From: Clostridiales bacterium | Lineage (GTDB): Bacteria > Bacillota > Clostridia > Christensenellales > UBA1750 | Assembly: GCA_015056005.1 (NCBI GenBank) | Contig: SVHB01000012.1 | Span: 1 to 41,948, forward strand | Length of the DNA: 41,948 nt | Direction: 5' to 3' | In this document: positions 7,475 through 15,927 of the stretch, one piece after another | Layout of the letters: each line of letters opens with the position of its first letter | Position numbering within the stretch: position 1 is the stretch's first letter | The notes under the pieces: generated by a model | Seen by the model: only the letters and a program-made list of their open reading frames with translations | What the model was told of the DNA's origin: nothing | Databases searched by the model: none | Position numbers and translations under genes: made by a program

Positions 7475-9136
7475 ATGGAATTGTCCTCTTTACAGAAAGC
7501 CAGATATCAGTATACTCCCAAGCTTCCCGAAATGCTGAAAAACGGCATCGCCGAAATCAGCGTAAAGGAAGGCGCTGAGACCCAGAGCGCAGCCGATCAG
7601 GAAAAGATCAAGGCTCTGTTCCCCAACACCTACGGCAAGAAGGAGATCACCTTCACCAAGGGCGAAAACACCTCTCCTGCCAAAAAGCAGGTCGTCGGCG
7701 TTATCCTCTCCGGCGGTCAGGCTCCCGGCGGTCACAATGTTGTCTGCGGTCTTTACGATGCTCTTAAGGCAACCAACAAGGACAACGTTCTTTATGGCTT
7801 CAAGCAGGGCCCCAGCGGTCTTCTGGAAGACAATTATCTGATCTTTGACGACGAATACATCAACGCATACCGCAACACCGGCGGTTTCGATATCATCGGT
7901 TCCGGCAGAACCAAGCTCGAGACCAACGAGCAGTTCGCCATCGTTGCCGACGTTTGCAAAAAGCACGGCATCACCGCTCTGGTCATCATCGGCGGCGACG
8001 ACTCCAACACCAATGCAGGCGTTCTGGCCGAATATTTCGCAGCCAACAACACCGGCGTTCAGGTAATCGGCTGCCCCAAGACCATCGACGGCGACCTCAA
8101 GAACGAGGACATCGAGTGCTCCTTCGGTTTTGATACCGCTACCAAGACCTATTCCGAGATCATCGGCAACATCGCTCGCGACGCCAACTCCGCTAAGAAG
8201 TACTGGCATTTCATCAAGGTCATGGGCCGCTCCGCTTCCCATGTAGCTCTTGAGTGCGCTCTTGAGACCCAGCCCAACATCTGCCTCATCTCCGAAGAAG
8301 TTGCGGAAAAGAAGATGTCTCTGGCTCAGATCGCCGATTACATTGCCGATTCCGTTGCAAAGCGCGCAGAAAAGGGCATGAACTTCGGTATCGCAGTTAT
8401 CCCCGAAGGCGTTGTCGAATTCGTTCCCGAGTTCTCCGCTCTGATTCACGAGATCAACGAGATGCTCGCAGGCGCAAAGGCAGACGCATTCAACGCTCTT
8501 CCCACCTGGGGCAGGAAGTATGAGTTCATCTCCGAGCGTCTTTCCAAGGAGTCCATGGAAGTATTCGCAACCCTGCCCGAATCCGTTCAGCAGCAGCTCT
8601 TCCTCGACAGAGATCCTCACGGCAACGTACAGGTTTCCCTGATCGAGTCCGAAAAGCTCTTCTCCGCTCTGGTCAAGGACAACCTCGATGCAAGGAAAGC
8701 CGCCGGCACCTATAAGGGCAAGTTCTCTACCCTGCATCACTTCCTCGGCTACGAAGGCAGATGCGCATTCCCCTCCAACTTCGATGCCGACTATTGCTAC
8801 TCTCTGGGTTACAACGCATTCATGCTGATCCAGTACGGCTACAACGGCTATCTCTCCAAGATCTCCAACCTGTCCAAGCCCGCTACCGAATGGGTCGCAG
8901 GCGGCATGCCCATCACCAAGATGATGAACATCGAGAGAAGACATGGCGAAGACAAGCCCGTTATCAAGAAGGCTCTGGTAGAGCTCGACGGCAACCCCTT
9001 CAAGTACTTCGCAGCTCACCGCGATGAATGGGCAGAGAACACCTGCTTCGTATATCCCGGCGCTATCCAGTACTACGGTCCCTCCGATGTCTGCGACAAG
9101 ACCACCATTACCCTGGCTCTTGAGCATCAGGAATAA
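7475..9136 (+). CDS. pfp: Pyrophosphate--fructose-6-phosphate 1-phosphotransferase (long form)
   Basis: The enzyme phosphorylates fructose 6-phosphate with pyrophosphate, a reversible step of glycolysis in the cytoplasm. The 553-residue product is of the long PFP type. It shows the donor-site motif [11 protein letters not shown] at about residues 79-88, GGDDS at 173-177, and PKTIDGD with Lys202 and the catalytic base Asp205. The second Asp of GGDD together with the Lys before TIDGD marks PPi use; ATP enzymes have Gly at both places. MGRSASH supplies the sugar-phosphate contact. ATG 7475 is chosen because AAGGAG lies 9 bases upstream, whereas an in-frame ATG at 7448 lies before that site. It is monocistronic between its promoter and a terminator at 9161-9200. 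Confidence 0.93.
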   Translation: MELSSLQKARYQYTPKLPEMLKNGIAEISVKEGAETQSAADQEKIKALFPNTYGKKEITFTKGENTSPAKKQVVGVILSGGQAPGGHNVVCGLYDALKATNKDNVLYGFKQGPSGLLEDNYLIFDDEYINAYRNTGGFDIIGSGRTKLETNEQFAIVADVCKKHGITALVIIGGDDSNTNAGVLAEYFAANNTGVQVIGCPKTIDGDLKNEDIECSFGFDTATKTYSEIIGNIARDANSAKKYWHFIKVMGRSASHVALECALETQPNICLISEEVAEKKMSLAQIADYIADSVAKRAEKGMNFGIAVIPEGVVEFVPEFSALIHEINEMLAGAKADAFNALPTWGRKYEFISERLSKESMEVFATLPESVQQQLFLDRDPHGNVQVSLIESEKLFSALVKDNLDARKAAGTYKGKFSTLHHFLGYEGRCAFPSNFDADYCYSLGYNAFMLIQYGYNGYLSKISNLSKPATEWVAGGMPITKMMNIERRHGEDKPVIKKALVELDGNPFKYFAAHRDEWAENTCFVYPGAIQYYGPSDVCDKTTITLALEHQE

Positions 9137-9160
9137 TGCTTAAATAAACCGAATCAATAT

Positions 9161-9200
9161 AAAACCCCTCACCGTGGCGGTAAACCATGGTGAGGGTTTT
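9161..9200 (+). terminator. Terminator of pfp
   Basis: AAAACCCCTCACCGTGG (9161-9177) pairs with CCATGGTGAGGGTTTT (9185-9200), with one bulged C and one G-T pair. The right arm runs into TTTTATTTG. Confidence 0.85.
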
Positions 9201-9257
9201 ATTTGCTCACTTGGCACGAAAGATATTAGCTTAGCCTTACGGAATACCTTTTGGATA

Positions 9258-9686
9258 TTATTCGCACGCCGTAAGTCCCAAGTCCTTTATCACCTTTTGC
9301 ATTATGATATTCTTTTCCTCAGTTCTCATCGTGGGGATCTTCTGCTGTAAAACTATGTAATTGAGAACAAAGGCACAGATCTCATGGGCATAGCCGCGGT
9401 TTCTGTAATCAGTAACAACTCTTACATCGCCGACTTCCCAATAAGTGTCCGAATACTTTTCAACGCAGGCGCGAGCAACCATTTTTCCGTCTATAAACAG
9501 ACCTGCATAGGATGTTCCATCCTCAAATATATCGTCCCAGACCGCATTGTCGATCACAGCCTGACCGCATAGTTTCAGATGCTCGTTAAAAATATGGAGC
9601 TCGTCTTTATTCAGCCATTTTATATTATGCTCAGAATCGAGTGTTTTCGTTTCTTTTGACAAATATTTATATAGTATCTCAGCCAA
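9258..9686 (-). CDS. GNAT-family N-acetyltransferase
   Basis: The start is TTG at 9686, supported by GAGGG six bases before it. The 142-residue protein has the GNAT core: beta strands around SYAGLFIDGKMVARACVEK, the strand WEVGDVRVV, and the acetyl-CoA pyrophosphate loop YRNRGYA at about residues 92-98. GNAT enzymes transfer acetyl from acetyl-CoA to an amine; the acceptor cannot be told. It is the last of three adjacent minus-strand genes (10757 to 9258) that include another GNAT, but gaps of 30-70 bases leave operon structure open. Confidence 0.75.
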   Translation of the reverse strand: MAEILYKYLSKETKTLDSEHNIKWLNKDELHIFNEHLKLCGQAVIDNAVWDDIFEDGTSYAGLFIDGKMVARACVEKYSDTYWEVGDVRVVTDYRNRGYAHEICAFVLNYIVLQQKIPTMRTEEKNIIMQKVIKDLGLTACE

Positions 9687-9756
9687 AATGATCCCTCATT
9701 CGTTAAATCTGTAACTATTCGTCGGTTTGCTTTTATTATATATGATTTTCATGACA

Positions 9757-10209
9757 TCAAATTTTCTTGAACAGCCTCGCATTCCAGAAATCCATGCCCA
9801 TCTCATCTATATAGAAATGAAGAATGCGCTTATAATCTTTCGTTGCAGTGCTTAGCATGATATACGGCACGCCCTCCTCTTTGAGCTTGTCTTGGACAAA
9901 TTCAAAAAGCGCTCTGCCTATCCCTTGGCTGCGCATCTGAGGTATAACATACAGCTCTTCCACCTCAAAAAACTCGGTTCCGTCGTGCATTATCGATCCT
10001 GAGTTTTTGGACAGCTCCGTCTTTCCGAAAAGATATCCAACTGTTTGCACATCGCAGTCTGCAAGAAACACTCTGTTGCCTTCAATGTCGCTCTCATTGT
10101 TCTTTCGATAGCCGTAAGTGCTCCTTTCTTGCTCCCAGTCCTCAGACATTGCTATAAGAGTTTCTGTTATTTCAGATGTCAAAGCGGTTTCATGTATTTT
10201 TATATTCAA
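9757..10209 (-). CDS. GNAT-family N-acetyltransferase
   Basis: This is a complete GNAT domain of about 150 residues. The central strand FFEVEELYVIPQ is followed by the acetyl-CoA loop RSQGIGRALF (Q/RxxGxG/A type), then YIMLSTA and a C-terminal FYIDEMGMDFWNARLF typical of GNAT strand 6. The start is taken as TTG at 10209, because AGAGGTG lies 8 bases before it; an upstream in-frame TTG at 10233 would bury that site inside the gene. The acceptor is unknown. Confidence 0.8.
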   Translation of the reverse strand: MNIKIHETALTSEITETLIAMSEDWEQERSTYGYRKNNESDIEGNRVFLADCDVQTVGYLFGKTELSKNSGSIMHDGTEFFEVEELYVIPQMRSQGIGRALFEFVQDKLKEEGVPYIMLSTATKDYKRILHFYIDEMGMDFWNARLFKKI

Positions 10210-10241
10210 TGGCAAAACACCTCTATTCAGCAATTATTATA

Positions 10242-10757
10242 TCAGTTTCTTTCAAGCAATTTCTGATATATCTTCAAAGCCTCATCCCTGTCATTTGCCC
10301 CTAAAACGATAAAATTCGATTCATCATCCCTGCACGACATGGAGATGCCGCCTGCTTTTTCAATATATTCGTACGCGAGCTGAAATGCCAGCGAGTTAAA
10401 ATTGCGGTCAAAGAAAACTACTCCGATCTCGGTTATCTTTGGGAGCTGCAAGGGATATCCGAATTGCGGATTATAATATCTATAACGCGGCTCGAATTCA
10501 AAATCGGCCTGCATATCAATATCCAGATTCTTGATATCACTTACATAAAAGGTTCCCGTAAAACTGTCTTTACCGAGAAGCTTTTTATAATATTTCCCTT
10601 CAATGAACACCTCGTGCGGAACGGCAACAGCTTTGTCGGTTAGGCTGTACTCGATCGCAGTCTCCTTGATCCTGATATTCTTTTTAAAAGGAATGACGCC
10701 GACAACAGCCGCTGCAGCCAGCAAAAGCACCGCGATCATTATCGCTTTCTTTTTCAT
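10242..10757 (-). CDS. Small exported or membrane-anchored protein of unknown function
   Basis: I do not recognise the family. The 171-residue protein starts with a clear signal/anchor segment: MKKKA, then about 16 hydrophobic residues ending near VVGVIPF, then KKN. No lipobox Cys or obvious signal-peptidase site is seen, so a single N-terminal membrane anchor with the rest outside is likely. The remainder is mixed alpha/beta with an aromatic patch (PRYRYYNPQFGYPLQ). AGGGGAG precedes the ATG. It is followed after 32 bases by a GNAT gene on the same strand. Confidence 0.65.
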   Translation of the reverse strand: MKKKAIMIAVLLLAAAAVVGVIPFKKNIRIKETAIEYSLTDKAVAVPHEVFIEGKYYKKLLGKDSFTGTFYVSDIKNLDIDMQADFEFEPRYRYYNPQFGYPLQLPKITEIGVVFFDRNFNSLAFQLAYEYIEKAGGISMSCRDDESNFIVLGANDRDEALKIYQKLLERN

Positions 10758-10856
10758 GCGATCACGCTCCCCTGTAATTCAAATTCAATACTCAACTGCA
10801 TTGTACCATAAAAATCTCTTTGCAAGTAAAATTAACGCTTTGAGTTTATGCGTTTT

Positions 10857-10920
10857 ATATCGTTGATAACGCCCATATCGTGGGATATTTTGGGGGGTGT
10901 AATCGCATATCGTTTGATAT
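10857..10920. repeat. Three short ATATC/GATAT inverted repeats
   Basis: Three small palindromes of the same design lie close together: ATATCGTTGATA (10857-10868), ATATCGTGGGATAT (10875-10888) and ATATCGTTTGATAT (10907-10920). The stem is ATATC/GATAT each time and the loop varies. A similar stem occurs in the hairpin array at 26799-26811. The rest of the 273-base gap (10758-11030) shows a TTGGTGTGAGTTTGGTG-like repeat on the minus strand but no gene. Confidence 0.5.
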
Positions 10921-11030
10921 TTTTCGTGTTGTCGCATAAGATGTTGTACTAAATCAGCACCAAACTCACACCAAGATTAACACCCAATCTGTTCGACAAA
11001 TTGAAGTTTGCCGCTCTAAAAAACGAAACA

Positions 11031-11432
11031 TCAACTTCTATACGGCCTATTAAAAGAACCTATCTCAATCAAATTTCCCTCAGGATCTGCAATGTAGCAA
11101 GTTCTTTGCCCCCAAGGTTCAGTTACAGGTTCCAATACGGAGACAGCCCCCTTGCTGATAGCCTTTTTGTATGCAGCATCTACTTCCTCAAAACTATCGA
11201 CATACAATGCAATTTCTGTGTGACCATTGAGACCTTTTATGTATTCATATTTACGGCTTGTCATTTTCTCAAAATCTTTTCTTCCATACAAAAGAAATAA
11301 TGTATCATCTTTAATCAAATAAACATTTGAAGCATCTTCATCTTCTTTTATTTCAAACCCTAAAACATCTCGGTAAAAGCAAATCATTTTTGCCATATCT
11401 TCTACAAATATTCCAAATCCATCAAGCCTCAT
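11031..11432 (-). CDS. VOC-family (glyoxalase/bleomycin-resistance-like) protein
   Basis: The 133-residue protein has the two-repeat VOC fold: DGFGIFVEDMAKMICFYRDV starts the first module and GHTEIALYVDSFEEVDAAY the second. The C-terminus TCYIADPEGNLIEIG is the typical final strand, with Glu in the metal-ligand position. VOC proteins act as metal-dependent lyases, isomerases or dioxygenases, or as antibiotic-binding proteins; which applies is unknown. GAGGTG precedes the ATG. The gene is noticeably richer in A and T than its neighbours, like the GNAT gene next to it, and both lie between integrase debris and hairpin repeats, which suggests transfer. Confidence 0.8.
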   Translation of the reverse strand: MRLDGFGIFVEDMAKMICFYRDVLGFEIKEDEDASNVYLIKDDTLFLLYGRKDFEKMTSRKYEYIKGLNGHTEIALYVDSFEEVDAAYKKAISKGAVSVLEPVTEPWGQRTCYIADPEGNLIEIGSFNRPYRS

Positions 11433-11475
11433 TTTGACACCTCACAAATTTCTATTTTATAATCAGTTCGACCTA

Positions 11476-11963
11476 TTCAAGTTTATTAAATTGGAATTAT
11501 AGCTTTACAATACCTTTTGATAAATATTTTGGTCATGTATTCGAAATATTGCTTTATAACCACATTTTTCATAAAAGGCATCTGCTTCCGACCCTAAGGT
11601 AATTTTCTTGAATCCTTGTTTTCTTGCTAAATCCTCAAAATAGCCCAATAATTTTTTTGTTATACCTTGTCTTCGAAAATTTTCATCACATGCAACAAAA
11701 CCAATTACCAGACTTTCTTTATTCTCCGCTCTTCCCAAAACAGCCGAAACAATTTTCTCATCTTTAATCGCATAAACTAAAGGTTGTAAACCATCTTGTA
11801 ACCTTTGATACCATGCGTCATATCCATATAATTCATCATTTCTTGTACCGAGCACTTTATAACACAGTTCCAATACTTCCTTAAGTTCAGACTCTGTCTT
11901 AATTTCTTTCATAACTAAATCTATCATCCAGTTTCCCTCACCAAATTCAAGTTTATCTAATTG
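11476..11963 (-). repeat. Pair of 18-base direct repeats upstream of the VOC and GNAT genes
   Basis: On the minus strand, CAATTTAATAAACTTGAA (11493-11476) and CAATTAGATAAACTTGAA (11963-11946) match at 16 of 18 bases. One lies 44 bases before the VOC gene and the other 19 bases before the GNAT gene. They bracket the GNAT gene and could be shared promoter parts or traces of a duplication or cassette insertion. Confidence 0.45.
11505..11927 (-). CDS. GNAT-family N-acetyltransferase, AT-rich
   Basis: The 140-residue protein has a GNAT core: VYAIKDEKIVSAVLGR, the strand LVIGFVACDENF, and the acetyl-CoA loop RRQGITKKLL at about residues 86-95. It ends with the late-strand signature FYEKCGYKAIFRI. 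The Q/RxxGI/V loop and the small size point to a stand-alone acetyltransferase of unknown acceptor. GAGGG lies before the ATG at 11927. Its high A+T content differs from the housekeeping genes around it. It lies just downstream of a broken integrase gene and its terminator, so it may be cargo left from a mobile element. Confidence 0.75.
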   Translation of the reverse strand: MIDLVMKEIKTESELKEVLELCYKVLGTRNDELYGYDAWYQRLQDGLQPLVYAIKDEKIVSAVLGRAENKESLVIGFVACDENFRRQGITKKLLGYFEDLARKQGFKKITLGSEADAFYEKCGYKAIFRIHDQNIYQKVL

Positions 11964-11998
11964 ATACCACTATATCACAATAATGTGAATAAATAAAG

Positions 11999-12031
11999 AG
12001 AACGGCACGAAATTAGCTTTCGTACCGTTCT
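11999..12031 (-). terminator. Terminator of the broken integrase gene
   Basis: AGAACGG pairs with CCGTTCT, and ACGAAA with TTTCGT inside it, giving a long stem with one mismatch. On the minus strand it follows the integrase stop by five bases and is followed by CTTTATTTATT. Confidence 0.7.
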
Positions 12032-12036
12032 ACCGC

Positions 12037-12155
12037 TTAAATGAGGTCTTTTTCAATACTTTCAGCCATCTTAGCCTTATACTCCTTGAAGATGTGAGTG
12101 CTGTATTACAATGCCCAAGGTGCTCTAAATTAGCCTTTACGTCCAATCCGCTGCA
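12037..12155 (-). pseudogene. C-terminal remnant of a tyrosine-type integrase
   Basis: On the minus strand one frame reads SGLDVKANLEHLGHCNTALT, which matches the region before the catalytic tyrosine in phage/ICE integrases, where SGxDxxxxxxxLGH carries the conserved LGH. After a one-base frame change it continues as IFKEYKAKMAESIEKDLI and a stop at 12039-12037, the usual integrase tail. The tyrosine-bearing part is lost at the frame change and nothing upstream of SGLDV remains. The remnant starts immediately after the rpsI terminator. The 3' end of rpsI is a known integration site for ICEs in Firmicutes, so this is probably the scar of such an element. Confidence 0.7.
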
Positions 12156-12161
12156 ATAACA

Positions 12162-12187
12162 AAAAGCTCTGCGTATGCAGAGCTTTT
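12162..12187 (-). terminator. Terminator of rplM-rpsI
   Basis: AAAAGCTCTGC pairs with GCAGAGCTTTT around GTAT, 20 bases after the rpsI stop. On the minus strand TTTTTGTT follows the stem. Confidence 0.88.
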
Positions 12188-12206
12188 GTATATGTAAAGT
12201 AAGCGA

Positions 12207-12599
12207 TTATCTCTTGGAGAACTGAGGTGCGCGGCGTGCAGCCTTGAGGCCGTACTTTTTGCGCTCCTTCATGCGAGGATCGCGGGTGAGGAAACCGGCC
12301 TTCTTGAGGGGAGAGCGCAGGTCTGCGTCTGCCTTCAAAAGAGCGCGGGAGATGCCGTGACGGATAGCGCCGGCCTGACCAGCGGTGCCGCCGCCGCCAA
12401 CGTTAACCAGAACATCGTACTTGCCGAGGGTATCGGTAAGAACGAGGGGCTGACGAACGGTCATCTTGAGGGTCTCAAGACCGAAATAGTTGTCGATATC
12501 ACGCTTGTTGATGATGATCTTGCCTTCGCCGGGAACCAGACGTACTCTGGCGACGGAGGACTTCCTTCTGCCGGTGCCGTAGAACTGAGTCTGTGCCAT
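12207..12599 (-). CDS. rpsI: 30S ribosomal protein S9
   Basis: S9 sits in the head of the small ribosomal subunit and its tail reaches the P-site tRNA. The 130-residue protein begins [15 protein letters not shown], has the family block [20 protein letters not shown] at about residues 67-86, and ends with the basic tail [17 protein letters not shown], whose last Arg contacts tRNA. AGGAGG precedes the ATG. It follows rplM by 17 bases and is co-transcribed with it, with a strong terminator after it. Confidence 0.97.
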   Translation of the reverse strand: MAQTQFYGTGRRKSSVARVRLVPGEGKIIINKRDIDNYFGLETLKMTVRQPLVLTDTLGKYDVLVNVGGGGTAGQAGAIRHGISRALLKADADLRSPLKKAGFLTRDPRMKERKKYGLKAARRAPQFSKR

Positions 12600-12616
12600 T
12601 TCATTGTCCTCCTATC

Positions 12617-13051
12617 TTAGTAATGAAGCTCAAGTGCCTCGGGCTTCTGAGCCTGATGCTCATGCTCAGCACCTGCGTATACGCGCAGCTTCTTGAACAT
12701 CTTGCGGCCAAGAGCATTGTGGGGCAGCATGCCGCGGACAGCTTCCTCAACAGCGAACTCGGGCTTGTTGGCCATGATGCGCTTGTAGGGGATCTCCTTG
12801 ATGCCGCCGACGTAACCGGAGTGCTTATAGAAAACCTTCTGCTCCAGCTTCTTGCCGGTGAGGACTACTTTATCAGCGTTGATGACTATAACATGATCGC
12901 CGGTATCAACATTGGGCGTATAGGTGGGCTTATTTTTGCCGCGCAGAACAGCTGCGACCTGGCTTGCAAGACGGCCGAGGGGTACACCGGAAGCGTCCAC
13001 AACATACCACTTGCGCTGAACTTCAGCGGGCTTGGCCATGAAAGAACTCAC
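12617..13051 (-). CDS. rplM: 50S ribosomal protein L13
   Basis: L13 is an early-assembling protein of the large subunit. The 144-residue product has [34 protein letters not shown], then [18 protein letters not shown] and [20 protein letters not shown], all typical. The start is taken as GTG at 13051, because GGAGGT ends 7 bases before it. An ATG at 13066 overlaps that ribosome-binding site and cannot use it. Its promoter at 13177-13205 is a perfect consensus and leaves a leader of more than 100 bases. rpsI follows in the same transcript. Confidence 0.96.
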   Translation of the reverse strand: MSSFMAKPAEVQRKWYVVDASGVPLGRLASQVAAVLRGKNKPTYTPNVDTGDHVIVINADKVVLTGKKLEQKVFYKHSGYVGGIKEIPYKRIMANKPEFAVEEAVRGMLPHNALGRKMFKKLRVYAGAEHEHQAQKPEALELHY

Positions 13052-13170
13052 TGTAATGACCTCCAATTAAAATGTCGGGCTTGTTACTCAAATAATAGCT
13101 TGCCACAAGACGATGGTAGGCGTCAAAATGGCGACGGAAGGCACACCGGGGCTAACAGCGCGCCGACACA
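13052..13170 (-). promoter_or_regulatory. Long rplM leader, possible L13 autoregulatory RNA
   Basis: Between the promoter and the GTG start lies an untranslated leader of about 120 bases with several short complementary stretches (for example GTCGG near its start and CCGAC near its end). Leader RNAs that bind L13 and repress rplM-rpsI are known in Firmicutes. I cannot confirm that this leader fits that fold. Confidence 0.35.
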
Positions 13171-13176
13171 ACCATT

Positions 13177-13205
13177 ATTATACAACCCATTTTGCATATT
13201 GTCAA
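13177..13205 (-). promoter_or_regulatory. Consensus sigma-A promoter of rplM-rpsI
   Basis: On the minus strand, TTGACA (13205-13200) and TATAAT (13182-13177) are exactly 17 bases apart, both perfect consensus. It lies 40 bases after the dnaB stop. No clear terminator is seen between them, so read-through from the dnaB operon is possible. Confidence 0.92.
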
Positions 13206-13245
13206 GGGCTTTTTGATCAATTTTTCGCCTTTAAATAAGTAAATT

Positions 13246-14604
13246 CTAATTCGGCGGTTCGCCGACGTCTGCGCTTGTGGGAACGAACTTGGTATATTCG
13301 CCAAGCCAGCAGACCTTGATGGTATCAAGCGGGCCGTTTCTCTGCTTTGCGATGATGATCTCCGCTTCGTTGGGGCTTACGTTGGGGTCGTCCCTGTGAT
13401 AGTAAGAATCCCTGTGGATAAACAGAACGATATCCGCATCCTGCTCGATCGCGCCCGAATCACGAAGGTCGGTAAGCATCGGCCTTGGATCCTTTCTGTC
13501 CTTGTTTGCGCGGGAGAGCTGCGACAGGGCAATGAGCGGGACTTTAAGCTCCTGCGCAAGGCCTTTGAGCATACGCGATATCTCGCTTATCTCGCCCTGA
13601 CGGTTGTCGTTGCGGCTGCCCGCGTTTGCGCTCATAAGGCCCAGATAGTCGATAACGACCATATCGAGCCCATGCTCCAATTGGAGCCTTCGGCATCTTG
13701 ACCTTACCTGCGCCACCGATATGCCCGAGGTATCGTCAATATATATATCACTTGAGCCTATCGGGCCCAGCGCGGAAGCAAGGCTCATCCATTCCTCGTC
13801 GGTCAGCGTGCCGAGCCTGACGGACTGCATTTTGACATTTGAATACGAGCACATTAGCCTAAGCGCCAGCTGCTCCCTTGGCATTTCAAGGGAGAACACG
13901 GCGACCTTTTTGCCGTTATAAACCGCAGCATGCTCAACGATGTTCATAGCAAGGGAGCTCTTACCCATGGAAGGGCGCGCGCCTATCAGTATGAACTCGC
14001 CCGCATGGAAGCCGGTCGTAGCGTTATCAAGCCCGGGATAACCGGTGGGAACGCCGCTTATGTGACCCTTGTTCAGATAAAGCTGCTCGATATTATCAAA
14101 CACGTTCATGAGAACGGGGTTTATATGCTTGAGCTCGTCACCGCCTCTGCGCATTGATATATTATAGATCTCCTTTTCGGCGGTCTCCAATATATCCTCA
14201 ACTTCCCTTGAAGGAGCATAACTTTCTGCAAGGATGCCCTCGCAGGCTCTGATAAGCTTTCTGAGAGTCGATTTTTCATCGACGATCTTGATATAAGCCT
14301 TTACGTTTACGGTGGTGGGCACGGCTCTTGAAAGATCGAGCACAGCCATTGCTCCGCCAACGCCGTCCAGCGTTCCGCGCATGGAAAGCTCTTCCGTGAG
14401 CGTAATCACATCAAGGGGTTTGTTTTTGGACTGCATCGACAAAAGCGCGCGATACACCTCTCTGTGCTGGGTGGAATAAAAATCATCCGCCGAAAGCGAT
14501 TCAAAGGCGAGGTAGGCCGAATTGCTGTCAAGCAGCATACAGCCAAGCAGCGATCGCTCCGCATCTATGGAATGCGGCATCGTCCTTGTCATTTCTTCCT
14601 GCAT
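13246..14604 (-). CDS. dnaB: Replicative DNA helicase DnaB (DnaC in Bacillus)
   Basis: This hexameric helicase unwinds DNA at the replication fork. The 452-residue product has the N-terminal helical domain (SIDAERSLLGCMLLD), a linker, and a RecA-like motor with Walker A GARPSMGKSS at about residues 208-217. FSLEMPREQLALRL, MVVIDYLGLM (Walker B) and IALSQLSR follow, with the late arginine block IIIAKQRNGP. AGGAGGGG lies before the ATG. It is the last gene of the yybS-rplI-lonC-dnaB unit, 21 bases after lonC. The rplI-dnaB neighbourhood is conserved in Firmicutes. Confidence 0.97.
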   Translation of the reverse strand: MQEEMTRTMPHSIDAERSLLGCMLLDSNSAYLAFESLSADDFYSTQHREVYRALLSMQSKNKPLDVITLTEELSMRGTLDGVGGAMAVLDLSRAVPTTVNVKAYIKIVDEKSTLRKLIRACEGILAESYAPSREVEDILETAEKEIYNISMRRGGDELKHINPVLMNVFDNIEQLYLNKGHISGVPTGYPGLDNATTGFHAGEFILIGARPSMGKSSLAMNIVEHAAVYNGKKVAVFSLEMPREQLALRLMCSYSNVKMQSVRLGTLTDEEWMSLASALGPIGSSDIYIDDTSGISVAQVRSRCRRLQLEHGLDMVVIDYLGLMSANAGSRNDNRQGEISEISRMLKGLAQELKVPLIALSQLSRANKDRKDPRPMLTDLRDSGAIEQDADIVLFIHRDSYYHRDDPNVSPNEAEIIIAKQRNGPLDTIKVCWLGEYTKFVPTSADVGEPPN

Positions 14605-14625
14605 ATTACCCCTCCTTTTTTATGT

Positions 14626-15834
14626 TTATATAAGCTGAAATATCTGTGTAAGAGAGTTTACTCCCGTCACGGAAGCGCCCCTGCCCCTTGCGTCCTTTGC
14701 GTTTTGGGTCGGGAGCCATATATTTTTTACACCCCAGTTGCACGCGCCCGATGATTTTACATCCACGCGCCCCACCGGAAGCACGCTGCCAGAGAGCGAC
14801 ACCTCGCCCGTCATGGCTACGCCCTTTTTTATCGGTCTGCCCTTTATGAGGCTTATAAGGCAGGAAGCAAGCGATAGACCAAGGCTCGGTCCGTCCACGT
14901 TTCCTCCGCCTTTTATGTTGAACACCGCTTTAAGACCGTGAAGCGCTCCGCCGGTAAGCTCGTTTACGGCAAAATACGCGCTCCTTGCCGCATCCCTTGC
15001 CATATATCCCGCGCTCTCGTTTATCCAAACGCCGTCGCCGGGCGCAAGCTTTGCTTCTACGGGGATGATGCAGCCGCGCTCGTCAAGCACGCCAAGAGCA
15101 AACGATTCGCCCACCTCGGAGTCTCCCGCCGTAATCGGCGCTTCAAGCCCAAGGAGTTTCTTCGCCTCGGCGGCAGAAGCTTTATCCACACATAAGCTGC
15201 CCCTGCTCCTTGAAATATTCAAAGCGAACATCATAAGCCTTATCGCTGCGGGAGCATCCTGACTGACCCCCGATATCAAAGAAAGCGCCGGCGCTTCGAT
15301 ATTTACGCCAAGCCGCCGGGCTTCATCCTCCAGAATATTTCTGATATCGCAGACTCTGAGCAGCTCGAAATTTATGCGCACACAGTTTTTATAAAGCTCG
15401 CTTGACAAAACCGCTGATCTTTTATCGCAGCTTGCGATCACTACGCCCGGTTCTCTTTTGTTTATGAGCAAAAGCGCTCTTTCCTTTGAAAGATTCTCAG
15501 CGCCGCGCAGAAAAAGCGCTCCGCCCCGCGAGCTTTTCACGCATTCATAAAAGCTTTCGTCCTCCATGAGCGCATCGCAGACCACAAACGGGGAATCAAA
15601 AGAGAAGTAAGAACCCGGGCATCTTATCGCTTCATCAAAAGCGATCCTTGCCGCAGTGAGCTTGCCCACGCCCTCCTGCCCCAAAAGCAGCATATCCAGG
15701 GGTCTTTCATAGCAAAGGCAGGCTCTGATCGATCTGAGCGCCTTATCCTGTCCAAAAAGCGTTTTTTGAAAAAGCGCTCGTCTTTTTTCGTCAAGCGGCA
15801 ATATCTGAGGTGTTTCCTCCATGGTAAGCGGCAT
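14626..15834 (-). CDS. lonC: LonC-type S16 protease with a degenerate ATPase domain
   Basis: The 402-residue protein joins an AAA-like N-terminal part to a Lon (S16) protease domain. The protease dyad is intact: Ser317 in NVDGPSLGLS and Lys360 in GRVDVKSS. The Walker A-like loop GQEGVGKLTA (Lys58) remains, but the place of Walker B reads GALFLRGAENL, where active AAA proteins have an acidic pair (LFIDEI). ATP hydrolysis is therefore doubtful, in line with LonC proteases described as ATP-independent. The start is ATG 15834, with GGAGG 8 bases before it; an in-frame TTG at 15870 has no such site. It lies between rplI and dnaB, the usual place of lonC in Clostridia, in addition to the full LonA at 18866. 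Confidence 0.82.
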   Translation of the reverse strand: MPLTMEETPQILPLDEKRRALFQKTLFGQDKALRSIRACLCYERPLDMLLLGQEGVGKLTAARIAFDEAIRCPGSYFSFDSPFVVCDALMEDESFYECVKSSRGGALFLRGAENLSKERALLLINKREPGVVIASCDKRSAVLSSELYKNCVRINFELLRVCDIRNILEDEARRLGVNIEAPALSLISGVSQDAPAAIRLMMFALNISRSRGSLCVDKASAAEAKKLLGLEAPITAGDSEVGESFALGVLDERGCIIPVEAKLAPGDGVWINESAGYMARDAARSAYFAVNELTGGALHGLKAVFNIKGGGNVDGPSLGLSLASCLISLIKGRPIKKGVAMTGEVSLSGSVLPVGRVDVKSSGACNWGVKNIWLPTQNAKDARGRGASVTGVNSLTQIFQLI

Positions 15835-15927
15835 ATCCTTGTCCTCCGAAAATATTTTTATCAAACACAAAAGGGTATGACCGCAAACACGGCAGATATA
15901 TTTTTATATGAATATGTAAGTATATAT

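Noticed and set aside
7490-9127. Open frame of 545 codons antisense to pfp
   Set aside because: pfp has all its catalytic motifs, a promoter, a ribosome-binding site and a terminator. The antisense frame has none of these.
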